Assembly (NCBI GenBank): GCA_963816795.1
Contig: CAWFLT010000017.1
Location: 248,001 to 312,000 of the forward strand
DNA: 64,000 nt
Source of the DNA: CAWFLT01 sp963816795
GTDB taxonomy: Bacteria; Acidobacteriota; Vicinamibacteria; Vicinamibacterales; SCN-69-37
Reading direction: 5' to 3'
The notes below the pieces were generated by a model that was given only the letters and a program-made list of their open reading frames with translations, did no database searches and had not been told where the DNA came from. Below are positions 25,999 through 35,974 of the stretch, in pieces. Position numbers and translations under genes: made by a program. Within the stretch, counting starts at the first letter, position 1. The number at the start of each line of letters is the position of its first letter.

Positions 25999-26835
25999 TC
26001 AACGGTTCAGCGCCCACTTGATGCCGCGCACCAGCAGATCCTGAAACACCGGGTCCGCCCAGGTGTCGTTGCCGTGGCCAAGCGTGGTGCCGAAGACGCG
26101 TGCGCCGTTGTACTCACTGGTCCACGCTAGCGCGTATTCGGTCTTGTCTTCCGGGCTCACCGCCGTCGCGAGCGCCGTCGTCTTGGGCCACATTTTTTCG
26201 ATTACGTACAACTCGTCCATGGGCGTTACCCAATCCGCTTTGAATCCCTTCATCGCCGGGTGATCGGCTGCGCTCACCTTGACCGGAATCGCGAACTGCG
26301 CCGTGTGGCGGCGCGTGGTGACGCCCAGGAATTCGCGCCAGTCGTCGATCGTCGCGGAGCGGTACGAGTGCATCGCGCAATGAATCACGACCGCGGGCGG
26401 GCCGCCGCGATGTCCCTCGGTGATGTTGCGGATGTACTTCGGATCGTCGACGTTGGCCAGGCATTCGTTGTGGATGACGATGTCGTAGCCCTTCGCCCAG
26501 TCGGGCCTGGCGTAGACGGGCATGCTGCCAGAAGTGCCGCGGCCGCCCTGGACGACGACCGTCCAATCGACGGGCAGCGCCCGCCCGACGGCGTCCATCA
26601 GCAGGCGTCCCTGCAGCGGGTAGTCGTGGCAGCAGCCGCCGCTCACGACGAGGGCGTTGATCCGCGGCTGGCCTGCGAACGGATCCCCGCCGCGGCCTCG
26701 TCCGCGCTCACCGGCCGGCGGGGCCTGGCCCTGCGCCGCCCCGCCAGCCGGCGGTGGCTGTTGCTGTGCGGCTGTCCCAGACAGCGTCACGAACAACGAA
26801 ACGGCGATGACGGTGGTCGTCGCGCGGACACGCAT
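25999..26835 (-). CDS. Secreted ThuA-domain protein
   Basis: 278 residues from ATG 26835 (an upstream in-frame start at 26865 would spoil the signal peptide). Signal peptide about 1-24, a Gln/Pro/Gly/Arg-rich linker (35-60), then the ThuA (trehalose-utilisation) domain, a class I amidotransferase-like fold: INALVVSGGCCHDYPLQG, YDIVIHNECLANVDD, GGPPAVVIHCAMHSYR, ADHPAMKGFKADW, EYALAWTSEYNGARVFGTTL and GHGNDTWADPVFQDLLVRGI. Such proteins are extracytoplasmic and linked to sugar metabolism; the reaction is not established. Complete; the repeat array begins right after its stop. Confidence 0.85.
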   Translation of the reverse strand: MRVRATTTVIAVSLFVTLSGTAAQQQPPPAGGAAQGQAPPAGERGRGRGGDPFAGQPRINALVVSGGCCHDYPLQGRLLMDAVGRALPVDWTVVVQGGRGTSGSMPVYARPDWAKGYDIVIHNECLANVDDPKYIRNITEGHRGGPPAVVIHCAMHSYRSATIDDWREFLGVTTRRHTAQFAIPVKVSAADHPAMKGFKADWVTPMDELYVIEKMWPKTTALATAVSPEDKTEYALAWTSEYNGARVFGTTLGHGNDTWADPVFQDLLVRGIKWALNR

Positions 26836-26938
26836 AGGGCACTCCGTCGAGCTCGAGCGCGCCACGGCGCCGGCTCGTGATGGTCGGTTCGGTCCTAGTC
26901 TACTTGCTCGCCTTGCCCTGAGCCAGGAGGCCCTCTCC

Positions 26939-29635
26939 CTACTCCACCCGCAGCGCCTTCACCGGATCGATGCGGGTCGCTCTGAGCGCGGGGACGAGCG
27001 CGGCCAGTGAAGCTACCAGGAGCAGCGTTACCGGGGCCGCCACGAACGTCAACGGATCGAGCGGCTTCACCTCGTGCAGCAGGGCGGAAACCGTGCGCGT
27101 TCCAAGCGCCGCGATCGCCATGCCGGCGACGGCACCGGCGGCCGTCAACGCGATCCCGCTCTTCCACACCAGCCCCGCGATCTCGGTTGCCGAGGCGCCC
27201 ATCGCGACCCGGATGCCGATCTCGCGCCGGCGCTGGCTGACGACGTACGACAGCACGCTGTAGATGCCGATCGCAGCGAGCAGAAGCGCGAGGCCCGCGA
27301 AGAAGCCGAGCAGCCAGCCCGTCAATCGCGGCGTGGCGATCGAGGCGGCGACGACGTCCTCCATGGTCCGGACCGCCGCCACCGGGACCTCACCGTCCAT
27401 GCGCTGCACTTCCGCACGAATCGGACTCGCGAGCGCGAGCGGGTTGCCCGTCGAGCGCACGATGAGCGTCATGTTGCGCGATGTCGACCCGTTCGCCGAC
27501 CGAAGATGCCACTGCGCCAGCGGCCGGTAGAACTTCGGCTTGACCGTTCCGGTGATGCCGTTGTGGCGCACGTCCGCCACGACGCCGACGACGGAGATCC
27601 ACGGATTGGGGTTCTGCGCCGCGTCGCCGCCGCCGTGCTTGAAGCGGGCGCCAATCGGATCGCGCCCGGCGAAGTACTTCCTGGCCATCGATTCATTGAT
27701 CAGCGCGACCGGTTGCGCGCCGCCGAGGTCGGACGCGACGAGATCGCGCCCCGAGACGATGCGCTTGCCGAGCGCGGCGAGCGCTCCGTCGGTGATCACC
27801 TGCCAGTCGCCGGGCGTGCCGGTCCCTGGTGGTGGCGTGTAGCCCTCGACACTCATACCCGAGTCGCCGATCGACGCCGCGAGCGGGAGCACGCGGACGA
27901 AGCCGGCGCTCTGCACTCCCGGGAGCTCACGGACCCGATCGAGCAAGCGGCTGTAAAAGTTGACGACCTTGTCGTTCGTGTCGTATTTGACCGCCGGCAC
28001 CGCCAGCGCCATCGTCAACGTGTGCTTCGGATCGAGGCCAAGATTGATCCGCTGCAAGTTCCAGAGGCTCTGAATCATCAGCAGCGCACCTGCGAGCAAC
28101 GCCACAGCCAGCGCAGTCTCGCCGGCCACCAGCAGTCCGCGCAGCCGCTGCCGCCGGGTGCCTGAGGTCGTGCTGGCCGCCCCTTCCTTGATGCTGTCGT
28201 TGAGATCGACGCGGGACGCGCGGAGCGCCGGCGGCAGGCTGAAGAGCACGAGCGTCACGAGCGTCAGCGCGAGCGCGAACAGGAGGACGTTCGTGTCGAG
28301 CGTGATGTTCGTCGCGCGCGGCACGGCCGTGAGATCGGCCGAGAGGAGCAGCGTCATGGCAATCCAGGCCATGCCCACGCCGACAACGGCTGCGCCGATC
28401 GCCAGCGCCGCACTCTCGGTGAGCATCTGGCGGACCAGGCGCCACCGCTTGGCGCCGAGCGCCGCACGCACCGCCATCTCGCGGGACCGGGTGTCGGCGC
28501 GGACGAGCAGGAGGTTGGCGACGTTGGCGCAGGCGATCAACATCAAGCAGCCGACCGCTCCGACGAGCAGCAGGATCGCCGTTCGCGCCTCGCCGTAGGC
28601 CTCGTCGGTCGCGCGTGTCGCAAAGGCGGAGAACTTCATCGCCTCGGGGTACTGACCTTCTTTCGTCAGTGTCTGTGTCAGCGACGTGAGCTCGGCGTTC
28701 GCGCCTTCGATCGACACCCCTGGCTTCAAGCGAGCCGCGGCGTGATAGCCGTGGCTGCCGCGGTTCGCGGGATTGAGCCGGAGCGGCAGCCAGAGACGCG
28801 TCGGCTCTTCAGCGTCCTGCACGAAGTCGGTCGGCAACTGGAACTCGGGCGGCATCACGCCGACGACTTCGCGCGCGATGCCATTCACTTGAATGGCCCT
28901 GCCGACGATGTCCGGGCGTCCGGCATAGCGCTGCTGCCAGAGGCCGTGGCTCAGGATGGCGACCGTGGTGGTGTCGGGCAGCGTCTCGGCTTCGGTGAAC
29001 GATCGACCCATCATCGGCTCGGCGCCGAGGACGGAAAGCAGGTTGAACGTGACGAAGCCGGTCCCGACGCGCAACGCATCACCATCGCCGGTGAGATTCA
29101 CGCGGCCAACCGACCAGCCGCCGACATCCTGAAACGACTGCGTCCGGTTCTTGTAGTCGAGGATCTCGGCGTCAGAGACCCACGTCTTCTCGAACGCAAT
29201 CCACTTGCTCCAGATGACCGCGACGTGATCGGCGTCGCGATAGGGAAGCGGCGCCAGCAGCACGCCGTTGACCACGCTGAAGACCGCGGCGTTGGCGCCG
29301 ATGCCCAGCGCGAGCGTGAGCAGCGCCGCGATCGTGAAGCCGGGCCGCTTGGCCAGCCCGCGAACGCCGACCCGGAGATCCTGCATGAACGTCTCGGAAA
29401 TCATCAAGGAACCTTTCGGTGTCTGGGGTCTCTGGCGGATCACGCGCCGGCGGCGAACGATCGAGGCGTGCAGCGACTCGAGTAACAGGCGAGACTGAGG
29501 CTGACAGGCGCGATCCCGTCGCGCACCGCGCGGCGCACGCGTACCTTCGAGATCGGCCAGCAGCAACTCGCGGTCAGCGCGCGGCAGCACGGCCGCGGCG
29601 AGGCGAATCGCGAACGGCGGACGGACGTTGGGCAC
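26939..29635 (-). CDS. ADOP/MacB-like ABC permease, intact
   Basis: 898 residues from GTG 29635. Residues 1-70 form the ADOP-specific cytoplasmic leader (LPRADRELLLADLEG); ISETFMQDLRVGVRGLAKRPG precedes the first membrane helix. A MacB periplasmic domain and an FtsX domain (LMLIACANVANLLLVRADTR, MAVRAALGAKRWRLV) follow, then a second copy of both (GETALAVALLAGALLMIQSL; SYVVSQRRREIGIRVAMGAS; end RATRIDPVKALRVE). The duplicated architecture in one chain without a fused ATPase defines ADOP. Members are thought to be orphan MacB-type permeases for export or envelope mechanics; substrate unknown. No PadR gene is found upstream; that region seems decayed. Confidence 0.9.
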   Translation of the reverse strand: MPNVRPPFAIRLAAAVLPRADRELLLADLEGTRAPRGARRDRACQPQSRLLLESLHASIVRRRRVIRQRPQTPKGSLMISETFMQDLRVGVRGLAKRPGFTIAALLTLALGIGANAAVFSVVNGVLLAPLPYRDADHVAVIWSKWIAFEKTWVSDAEILDYKNRTQSFQDVGGWSVGRVNLTGDGDALRVGTGFVTFNLLSVLGAEPMMGRSFTEAETLPDTTTVAILSHGLWQQRYAGRPDIVGRAIQVNGIAREVVGVMPPEFQLPTDFVQDAEEPTRLWLPLRLNPANRGSHGYHAAARLKPGVSIEGANAELTSLTQTLTKEGQYPEAMKFSAFATRATDEAYGEARTAILLLVGAVGCLMLIACANVANLLLVRADTRSREMAVRAALGAKRWRLVRQMLTESAALAIGAAVVGVGMAWIAMTLLLSADLTAVPRATNITLDTNVLLFALALTLVTLVLFSLPPALRASRVDLNDSIKEGAASTTSGTRRQRLRGLLVAGETALAVALLAGALLMIQSLWNLQRINLGLDPKHTLTMALAVPAVKYDTNDKVVNFYSRLLDRVRELPGVQSAGFVRVLPLAASIGDSGMSVEGYTPPPGTGTPGDWQVITDGALAALGKRIVSGRDLVASDLGGAQPVALINESMARKYFAGRDPIGARFKHGGGDAAQNPNPWISVVGVVADVRHNGITGTVKPKFYRPLAQWHLRSANGSTSRNMTLIVRSTGNPLALASPIRAEVQRMDGEVPVAAVRTMEDVVAASIATPRLTGWLLGFFAGLALLLAAIGIYSVLSYVVSQRRREIGIRVAMGASATEIAGLVWKSGIALTAAGAVAGMAIAALGTRTVSALLHEVKPLDPLTFVAAPVTLLLVASLAALVPALRATRIDPVKALRVE

Positions 29636-30130
29636 CTCAGCGTCCCTCGAGCTTCGGCTTGAGCCCGCGGGTCATTCGCGCCCAGGTGTGCGTACGGTCC
29701 CGCGCCAAGGCAGGTTCCACTCCACGCGTGGCTTCGCGCGCGCAGCCTTGACGCTCTTGATCGCCCGCCGTTGTTCCGGATCGACATCGCGAACTCGCCC
29801 GTACCACCGATGGGCGCAAGCGCTCGCGCATCGTCCTGGCTACGCTTGACGACGCAAGGCAATGCGGCCGTCCGTGAACTGGCGGTAGCCGACGTACAGT
29901 TGCCGGTCGCCCTCGCTTTCGAGTCCTCCGTGGCGAATGTTTCCGACGTCACGACATTGAGTCTCGGCCTGACGCGGGCGCGCTGGCCTGGAGAATCGCC
30001 CGGACCCCCCGGAACCGTCGAGTATCTCGGCGATGCCGTGTAATAGTCGGCCTTCTCATGCGTCACAGCTGGTGGGGCTGACGAGGGGCCCACAGCCAGC
30101 CCGTAGAAAATCGACGAGCTGCGAATCCGA
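29636..30130. other. Intergenic region with coding-like remnants
   Basis: About 500 bases without a confident gene. On the minus strand one frame gives a protein-like tail (DRQLYVGYRQFTDGRIALRR, stop near 29850) and another gives KPRVEWNLPWRGTVRTPGRE followed by a stop near 29680. Neither has a start or ribosome site, and no family is recognised. They may be relics of the regulator or other gene that once preceded the ADOP permease. A promoter for the divergent sigma gene must also be here. Confidence 0.35.
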
Positions 30131-30617
30131 ATGACTTCCACGATCCCGCGGCCTGGGTTTGCCGAACTGTACGAGCAACACTACGAATCGGTATTCCGCG
30201 CGGCCTTGCGGGTCACCGGGAATCCGGCCGATGCCGAGGACGTCCTGCACACCGTCTTCCTGCGCGTCCTGGCACGGGGTGGAGACGCCGAGGACGTGGC
30301 GCTGCCGGCCGCCTATTTCCGGCGCGCCGCCGTCAACGCGGCCGTGGACGTGCTGCGCCGCCGGGAGATGCATGCGGAGTCGCCGTACGACGAGCTGGCG
30401 CCGCACGCTGCGGTCCAGCCCCAGTTTCTGCTCAAGGAGCGGCTCCGGCGTGCCATCGCCACTCTGGAACCTGAGGACGCCAGCCTGTTCCTGCTCCGGC
30501 ACGTCGAGGGCGTGGAACTCGACGAGCTGGCGGCGATGTTCGCAGATAGAGAAGAACAATGCGGCCGTCAGGCTGCACCGAATCCGTCGCCGCCTTCAGG
30601 CCGAGTTGGAGCGGTAA
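30131..30617 (+). CDS. ECF-type RNA polymerase sigma factor, one frame break
   Basis: About 161 residues after removing one extra G near 30542 (restoring AMFQIEKNNAAVRLHRIRRR). Sigma-2: FAELYEQHYESVFRAALRVT, GNPADAEDVLHTVFLRVLAR and YFRRAAVNAAVDVLRRRE; sigma-4: ALYGPEDASLFLLRH-like segment (LEPEDASLFLLRHVEGVELD) plus the recovered recognition helix. The uncorrected frame runs on into the repeat tract to 30988. Downstream on the same strand are an ADOP permease, an anti-sigma/FecR-like protein and two ABC exporter pairs, making this the probable regulator of the block (inference). Confidence 0.82.
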
Positions 30618-30905
30618 AGGACGAGGACACGGAGAAGAGCTGGAGGGCACGGAGAAGAGCTCGAGGACACGGAGGCCGACGCGAGACACCGCGAGGGCGC
30701 GAGCGTAGCGAGCGCCCGAGCGTCCGGGGAAGCGCGAGGACACGGAGAAGAGCTAGGAGCACCGACGTGAAGCGAGAGCTCGCGCCAGGCGCTACGAGCG
30801 CCCAGCTCGAGGTACCGCGAGGGCGCGAGCGTAGCGAGCGACCCGAGCGTCCGAAGCGTGGGGGTGGGGCCCCACGCGGTGTAAGAAAAGATGGGGCCCT
30901 CCCTG
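30616..30905. repeat. Complex GAGGACACGGAGAAGAGCT repeat tract
   Basis: At least three GAGGACACGGAGAAGAGCT-type units lie at 30622-30755. A 36-38-base segment containing GAGGGCGCGAGCGTAGCGAG occurs twice (about 30690-30726 and 30817-30855). A GGGGTGGGGCCCCACGC hairpin ends the tract (about 30869-30886). It separates the sigma factor from the ADOP gene; the 80 bases beyond it up to 30984 hold only the ADOP leader. Confidence 0.75.
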
Positions 30906-30984
30906 TAATGGCGCGGCGCTCGTCCGCCCGTCATGACGCAGTAAGGCGGCCGACGTTTCCGGCCCGCCGGCAGATGAGGCGCCA

Positions 30985-33429
30985 GTGAAGACAGCAGAGT
31001 CGTGGCTCAGGGATTTCAAACACGCGGTGCGCGGTCTTGCGCGCACGCCAGGGTTCACGATCACCGTGGTGGCGACGCTCGCGCTCGCGATCGGCGCGAA
31101 CGTCGCCATCTTCAGCGTCGTCAGGGTCGTGCTCCTCAAGCCGGTGCCGTTCCCGAACGCCGATCGGCTCGTCCACATTGGAGGAACGGCGCCGGGGACC
31201 GATCAGCCCGAGGAGTTCGGCGTTCCGGACGAGCTGTACTTCGCCTACCGCGAGAGCGTTCCCGGGATCGAAGACGGCGGGATTTACGGGACCGGTTCGT
31301 CAACGACACGCGCGGAAGGGCAGGTCGACCAACTCTTCGTGACTCAAGCGACGCCGTCATTCTTTACGACGCTTGGCGCGGTGCCCCTGCGTGGGCGGCT
31401 GCCTGCCGACAGCGACGATGGCCGCGTCGTGGTCCTCAGCTATTGGCTGTGGCAGTCCTGGTTCAAGTCCGATGAGAACGTCATCGGCAAGAGCTACTTC
31501 TTCGCGGGACAGAACCGGCAGGTGATCGGCATCATGCCGCCGGAGTTCCGCTTTCCCGATGAGCGCGTCGCGTTCTGGGTGCCGCTGGCGATTCGCGCCG
31601 CTCAGGTCACGCCGGGCGGGTTCGGGCCGCGCATGGTGGCGCGCATGAAACCGGGAACGGACCGCGCAATGCTTGTGGCGCAGCTCGAACCGCTCGCGCG
31701 TCAGGTGCAGCAGCGGCTGGGCGGACCCGCGCCGTACGTGCGCATCATGGAACGCCACCGGCCGGTGGTGAAGCCGCTTCGCGAGCACATGGTGGGCCGG
31801 ATCTCCACGGCGCTCTGGATTCTGCTCGGCACGGTCGGCATCGTGTTCCTCGTTGCGTGTGTCAACGTCGCGAACCTGTTCACCGTGCGAGCGGAGAACC
31901 GTCGCGTCGAACTGAGCGTGCGCCGGGCGCTCGGCGCTGGACGAGGCGACCTCGTGCGTTCGCTCGTGAGCGAGGCGTTCGTGCTCGCGGCCGCTGGTGG
32001 CGCGATTGGCGCACTCATGGCGTGGGCCGGCGTCCCCCTTCTCGTCCGGGCGGCGCCTGACGCGGTCGCCGGCGGCTTTGCCGGCGCACCCATTCCCGGA
32101 CTCGCTGACGCGCACCTCGATCGCACGGCCCTGCTCTTCACAGCGGGCATCTCGGTGCTGGCCGCGTGCGCGTTCGGCCTGCTGCCCGCCTTCCGTCTGT
32201 CGGGCTCACGGCTCGGGAGCCTCCAGCAGGCGGGACGAGGCATCGTCGGCCGGAGGCGTCTTGGGCGCGATGCGCTCGTGGTCGTGCAAACCGCGTCGGC
32301 TCTCGTTCTGCTGGTTGGCGCGGCACTGCTTGCCCGCAGCTTCTGGCAGCTCAGCCGCGTGGACGCCGGATATGACACGACCGGGATCTTCACGTTCCAA
32401 GTCGCGGCCGGCGGCCCTGATTTGACGGAGCGAGCCGCGGTGTCGCGGTTTCAGTACGTGTTCATGGATCGCCTGAAGGCCTTGCCCGGCGTCGAATCGG
32501 TGGGATTCATCTCGACGCTGCCACTCGACGAAGGTGCAGGCAGCGTGAACGTGACGACTCCCAGGATTCAGGCGAGCGGCGCAGAGGCACCTCTGGTTCG
32601 GAACGCAGCCGCTGGCGGCGCCTATTTTCAGACCATGGGCATTGCGCTCACGCGCGGTCGTTTTTTCGAGCGGATGGAAGAAGAGCTGGGAACTCGCAAC
32701 GTGATCATCAGCGAGGCGGCCGCCAAACTGTTGTTCGCTGGCGAGGAGCCGATCGGTCAGCAGGTTCGGCCCGCCGCTGGCGGTGGCGGCGGCGATGCCT
32801 GGTTCACTGTCATAGGCGTGGTCGAAGACGTCCTCGTGGACGATCTTCGCCGCAAGACCCCGGACCCGATGGTGTACCTGCCGGGTGCATCGACGTCGCC
32901 GGCCTACGTGATGAAGTCCGCCCGTGCTGATCAACTGGCTCCGGAGGTTCGCGCCGTCATTCGGGAAATGATTCCGAACTCGCCGATGTATCGCATCTTC
33001 ACGATGAAGACGCTGGCCGCGAAAGCCATGGCCAATCTGTCGTTCACGATGCTGATGGTCAGCACCGGCGCCGTGCTTGCGCTGGTCCTTGGCGCAGTCG
33101 GCCTGTACGGCGTGCTGTCGTACGGAGTGACGGAACGCAGACAGGAGATCGGCGTCCGGATGGCCCTGGGTGCCGAGCCCAAGAGCGTACGCCGGATGTT
33201 CGTCTGGCAGGGCACGCGAGTGGCACTCGTTGGCGTGGTCGTAGGAGCGCTGGCCGCGGTGGCCCTCACTCGCTATGTCCAAACGTTGCTGTTCGGCGTC
33301 GGAAGCCTGGACCTGATGGCGTTCGCCGGCATGTCCCTGGTGATGCTTGCTGTCGCGTTCATCGCAAGTTACCTGCCGGCGCGGCGCGCCTCGCGAGTCG
33401 ATCCGCTGGTGGCACTGCGCAGCGAATAG
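30985..33429 (+). CDS. ADOP/MacB-like ABC permease, intact
   Basis: 814 residues from GTG 30985. It lacks the long cytoplasmic leader of its neighbour and begins AESWLRDFKHAVRGLARTPG before the first membrane helix. Both halves are complete: MacB periplasmic domain (VIGIMPPEFRFPDERVAFW), FtsX (FLVACVNVANLFTVRAENRR, LSVRRALGAGRGDLV), second MacB domain (GALLARSFWQLSRVDAGYD; ISTLPLDEGAGSVNV) and second FtsX (YGVTERRQEIGVRMALGAEP), ending RASRVDPLVALRSE. It lacks a partner ATPase of the MacB type. It lies between a sigma factor and an anti-sigma/FecR-like protein. Confidence 0.9.
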   Translation: MKTAESWLRDFKHAVRGLARTPGFTITVVATLALAIGANVAIFSVVRVVLLKPVPFPNADRLVHIGGTAPGTDQPEEFGVPDELYFAYRESVPGIEDGGIYGTGSSTTRAEGQVDQLFVTQATPSFFTTLGAVPLRGRLPADSDDGRVVVLSYWLWQSWFKSDENVIGKSYFFAGQNRQVIGIMPPEFRFPDERVAFWVPLAIRAAQVTPGGFGPRMVARMKPGTDRAMLVAQLEPLARQVQQRLGGPAPYVRIMERHRPVVKPLREHMVGRISTALWILLGTVGIVFLVACVNVANLFTVRAENRRVELSVRRALGAGRGDLVRSLVSEAFVLAAAGGAIGALMAWAGVPLLVRAAPDAVAGGFAGAPIPGLADAHLDRTALLFTAGISVLAACAFGLLPAFRLSGSRLGSLQQAGRGIVGRRRLGRDALVVVQTASALVLLVGAALLARSFWQLSRVDAGYDTTGIFTFQVAAGGPDLTERAAVSRFQYVFMDRLKALPGVESVGFISTLPLDEGAGSVNVTTPRIQASGAEAPLVRNAAAGGAYFQTMGIALTRGRFFERMEEELGTRNVIISEAAAKLLFAGEEPIGQQVRPAAGGGGGDAWFTVIGVVEDVLVDDLRRKTPDPMVYLPGASTSPAYVMKSARADQLAPEVRAVIREMIPNSPMYRIFTMKTLAAKAMANLSFTMLMVSTGAVLALVLGAVGLYGVLSYGVTERRQEIGVRMALGAEPKSVRRMFVWQGTRVALVGVVVGALAAVALTRYVQTLLFGVGSLDLMAFAGMSLVMLAVAFIASYLPARRASRVDPLVALRSE

Positions 33430-33440
33430 TTCAAGTAAAA

Positions 33441-33471
33441 GTACGTAGCGCGGCTCGGGTTTTGAGCCGCG
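33441..33471. repeat. ACGTAGCGCGGCTC hairpin (copy 1)
   Basis: GTACGTAGCGCGGCTCGGGTT then TTGAGCCGCG: the CGCGGCTC/GAGCCGCG stem is perfect with a short loop. It lies just after the ADOP stop and before the anti-sigma/FecR-like gene. Sister copies lie at 49661, 50893 and 52134. Confidence 0.75.
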
Positions 33472-33487
33472 ATGAAGGAGATCGGCG

Positions 33488-35942
33488 ATGTCTGAAGACC
33501 GTCTCGAGCGAGCGCTACAGGAGATCAAGGAAGACGACGTCGATGCAGGCACGCTCGAGTCCGCGCGTGGACGCGTCTGGAACAAGCTGACGGACGCCGG
33601 CAGCGCCACCTGTGCGGAGTTCCGGCAGGACTTGAGCGCGTACCTGCGCAAAGAGCTCGGCGCCAGCCGCCAACTGCTGGTGGCGGATCATCTCAGCCGA
33701 TGCGCGCAGTGTCGGGCTCGGCTCGCCGAGATGAAGGGCGAGCGGCCGATCGCCGCGATGCCACAGCGGTCCTCCTCGCGCTGGGTGCGATGGGCAGCCC
33801 TGACCGCGGCCGCCGCAGTACTGTTCGCGGTCCTGTACATCGGACGCGGCGCCATCGACGGCATGCTGGCGCCCGGCGGCCCGCGGGCGACGGTCGTTTC
33901 CGCCAACGGCGGCGTGTACCGGCTGACGGTTGGCGCGCTCGAAGCTGGCGCCGCCATCGGCGACCGGGAGTCGGTCCGCACGGGTCCGGGAGCTCACGCG
34001 GTGTTGCGGCTCGCCGACGGATCGACCGTGGATGTCAACGAGCGAACGGAGCTGTTCGTGACCGCCGCCTGGAGCGGCCAGACGATTCATCTCCAGCGCG
34101 GCGACATCATCGTCAAGGCCGCCCAGCAGCGCCGGGGCCGCCTGCGGGTTTTCACCCGCGATTCCATCGCCTCGGTGAAGGGCACTGTCTTTGCGGTGTC
34201 CGCTGGCCTGGGCGGCTCGGTCGTGTCGGTGGTCGAGGGATCGGTGGCGGTGAACCAACCGGGCCGAGAAGTTCTCCTCCGCCCTGGTCAACAGGCCGCC
34301 TCCATCCCGGCACTGGCGAGCTCTGTCGCGAGCGCGGTCTCCTGGAGTCCGGAGGCGGAGTCCTACCTGGCGCTGCTCGCATCCTTCGTGAAGATCGAGC
34401 GCGAGCTGGCCAGTCTCCCCCGCGCGCTGCGGACCAACGCGACCCTGCTCGCGTACCTTCCCGCGGGAACGGTCGTCTACGCCGCGGTGCCCAATCCTGG
34501 CGTCACGATCGACCGGGCCCTGATCCTCGCCGACGACCAGTCGCTGCAGAACGCGGCGTTCGCGGCCTGGTGGCAGTCCGACACCGGACGGCAGTTGAAG
34601 CAGATAGCGGACCGCCTCCAGTCGGTGAACCCGCTCCTCGGGGAGGAGATCGTCTTCTGTGCCAGCTTCCCTGGATCCAAGGCAGAGCCCATACCGGTCG
34701 TGCTGGCCCGTGTCCAGCCCGGCAAGCGGGCGGAGCTCACGAGCGCCCTGCAAGGGCTCTTCGCTGATACCGGTCAGTCTCCGGCTGCGTATTCAGTTTC
34801 TGAGGACCTGATGGTCGTCTCAGATTCGTCGTCGAACCTGAACTGGGCTATCGCTCATCAGGGCGAGGGCGCGGGTTCCCCATTCGCGGCAGCTATCGGC
34901 GAACGGTATCGGCGCGGCGTGGGTTGGCTGTTCGGAATGGATGCGCCCCCGATCGTCACGATGGCGGCCGGGGATGACGCCCCGCCAATCGAGCTCGCCG
35001 GCATGATCGGGATGCGGTACCTCTTCGTCGAGCAGCGGGCTCCTGCGGGGGCGGAAGAGAACGAGATCACGTTGAAGTTCAACGGGGCCCGATCGGGGAT
35101 GGGGTCGTGGCTGGCCGACGCCGGCTCCGGGGGCGCGGCGGAGTACTTACCGTCCGATGCGCTCCTCGCCGGCTACGTGTCGACCCGCGAGCCTGTGAAG
35201 CTGTTCGAGGAGTTCACAGCGCAGATCACCAAATTCGGGCCTGAATACCAACGAGGGTTGGCGACGATGGACCAGATGCTCGGCGCTGGCTTCATCCAGA
35301 ACTTCACCGCGGCATTGGGTACCGAAGGAGCGTTTGCGCTGACCGGACTCTCAGCGAGCGGTCCGTCGTGGGTGATCACGGCTGTGGCGAACAACCCACC
35401 AGTCATCGACAGCTCCTTCCAGAAGCTGGTGGACACCTTCAACGCGGAGCTTGCGTCCGGAAGACCAGAGCAAGCGGATCGTCTTTCAGCAGGAGATTGT
35501 GGACGGACGGACCTGGAACCGGCTGACACCAGGCGGACTTCCGCTTGCGATCATCTGGACGTACGATCAGGGCTACATGGTGGCCGCCTCCGATCGCGGC
35601 GTCGCGGAGCGTGCCATCGCGACGCGGAACGGCGGCTCCTCGCTTGTCTGGTCATCGGCGTTTCTCGGCCAGCTCCCTTCGACTGCCGGACTCCATCCGT
35701 CCGCCTTCGCCTGGCTGAACACGAAAGGGGCACTGACCATGTTGTCGACGATGGCGCCGAGCCAGGCCCTCGGCGATCTCGTTGCGGGTCGCGATCCGAT
35801 TCTTGTGGTGTTCAATGGCACGTCGGAACAGATTCGCGCCGCCAGCCGTACCCGCATCACGGGATTGATCATGGATGTGATGCTGATCGAGAGCCTCGGT
35901 CAGGCGACGCTGGGACAACAATCCGACGCCGTTCGGCGTTAG
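33488..35942 (+). CDS. Zinc-finger/FecR-domain membrane protein, one frame break
   Basis: About 817 residues after removing one extra G near 35453 (restoring AELRPEDQSKRIVFQQE). A strong ribosome site (GAAGGAG) precedes ATG 33488. Residues 42-75 form an anti-sigma-type zinc finger (Cys42, HLSRCAQC with His68/Cys72/Cys75); 99-118 is a membrane helix; about 135-270 is a FecR domain (VGALEAGAAIGDRESVRTGP, ADGSTVDVNERTELFV, LQRGDIIVKAAQQ, SIASVKGTVFAVSAGLG). The remaining ~530 residues are extracytoplasmic, DUF3352-like, with two similar halves (PAGTVVYAAVPN; PSDALLAGYVSTRE). Likely the envelope-sensing anti-sigma partner of the upstream sigma factor, heading the twin ABC exporter. As written, the frame would falsely fuse it to the next ATPase. 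Confidence 0.75.
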
Positions 35943-35974
35943 GCGCGCCACGAGGGCGAAGCGCCCCCGGTCTG

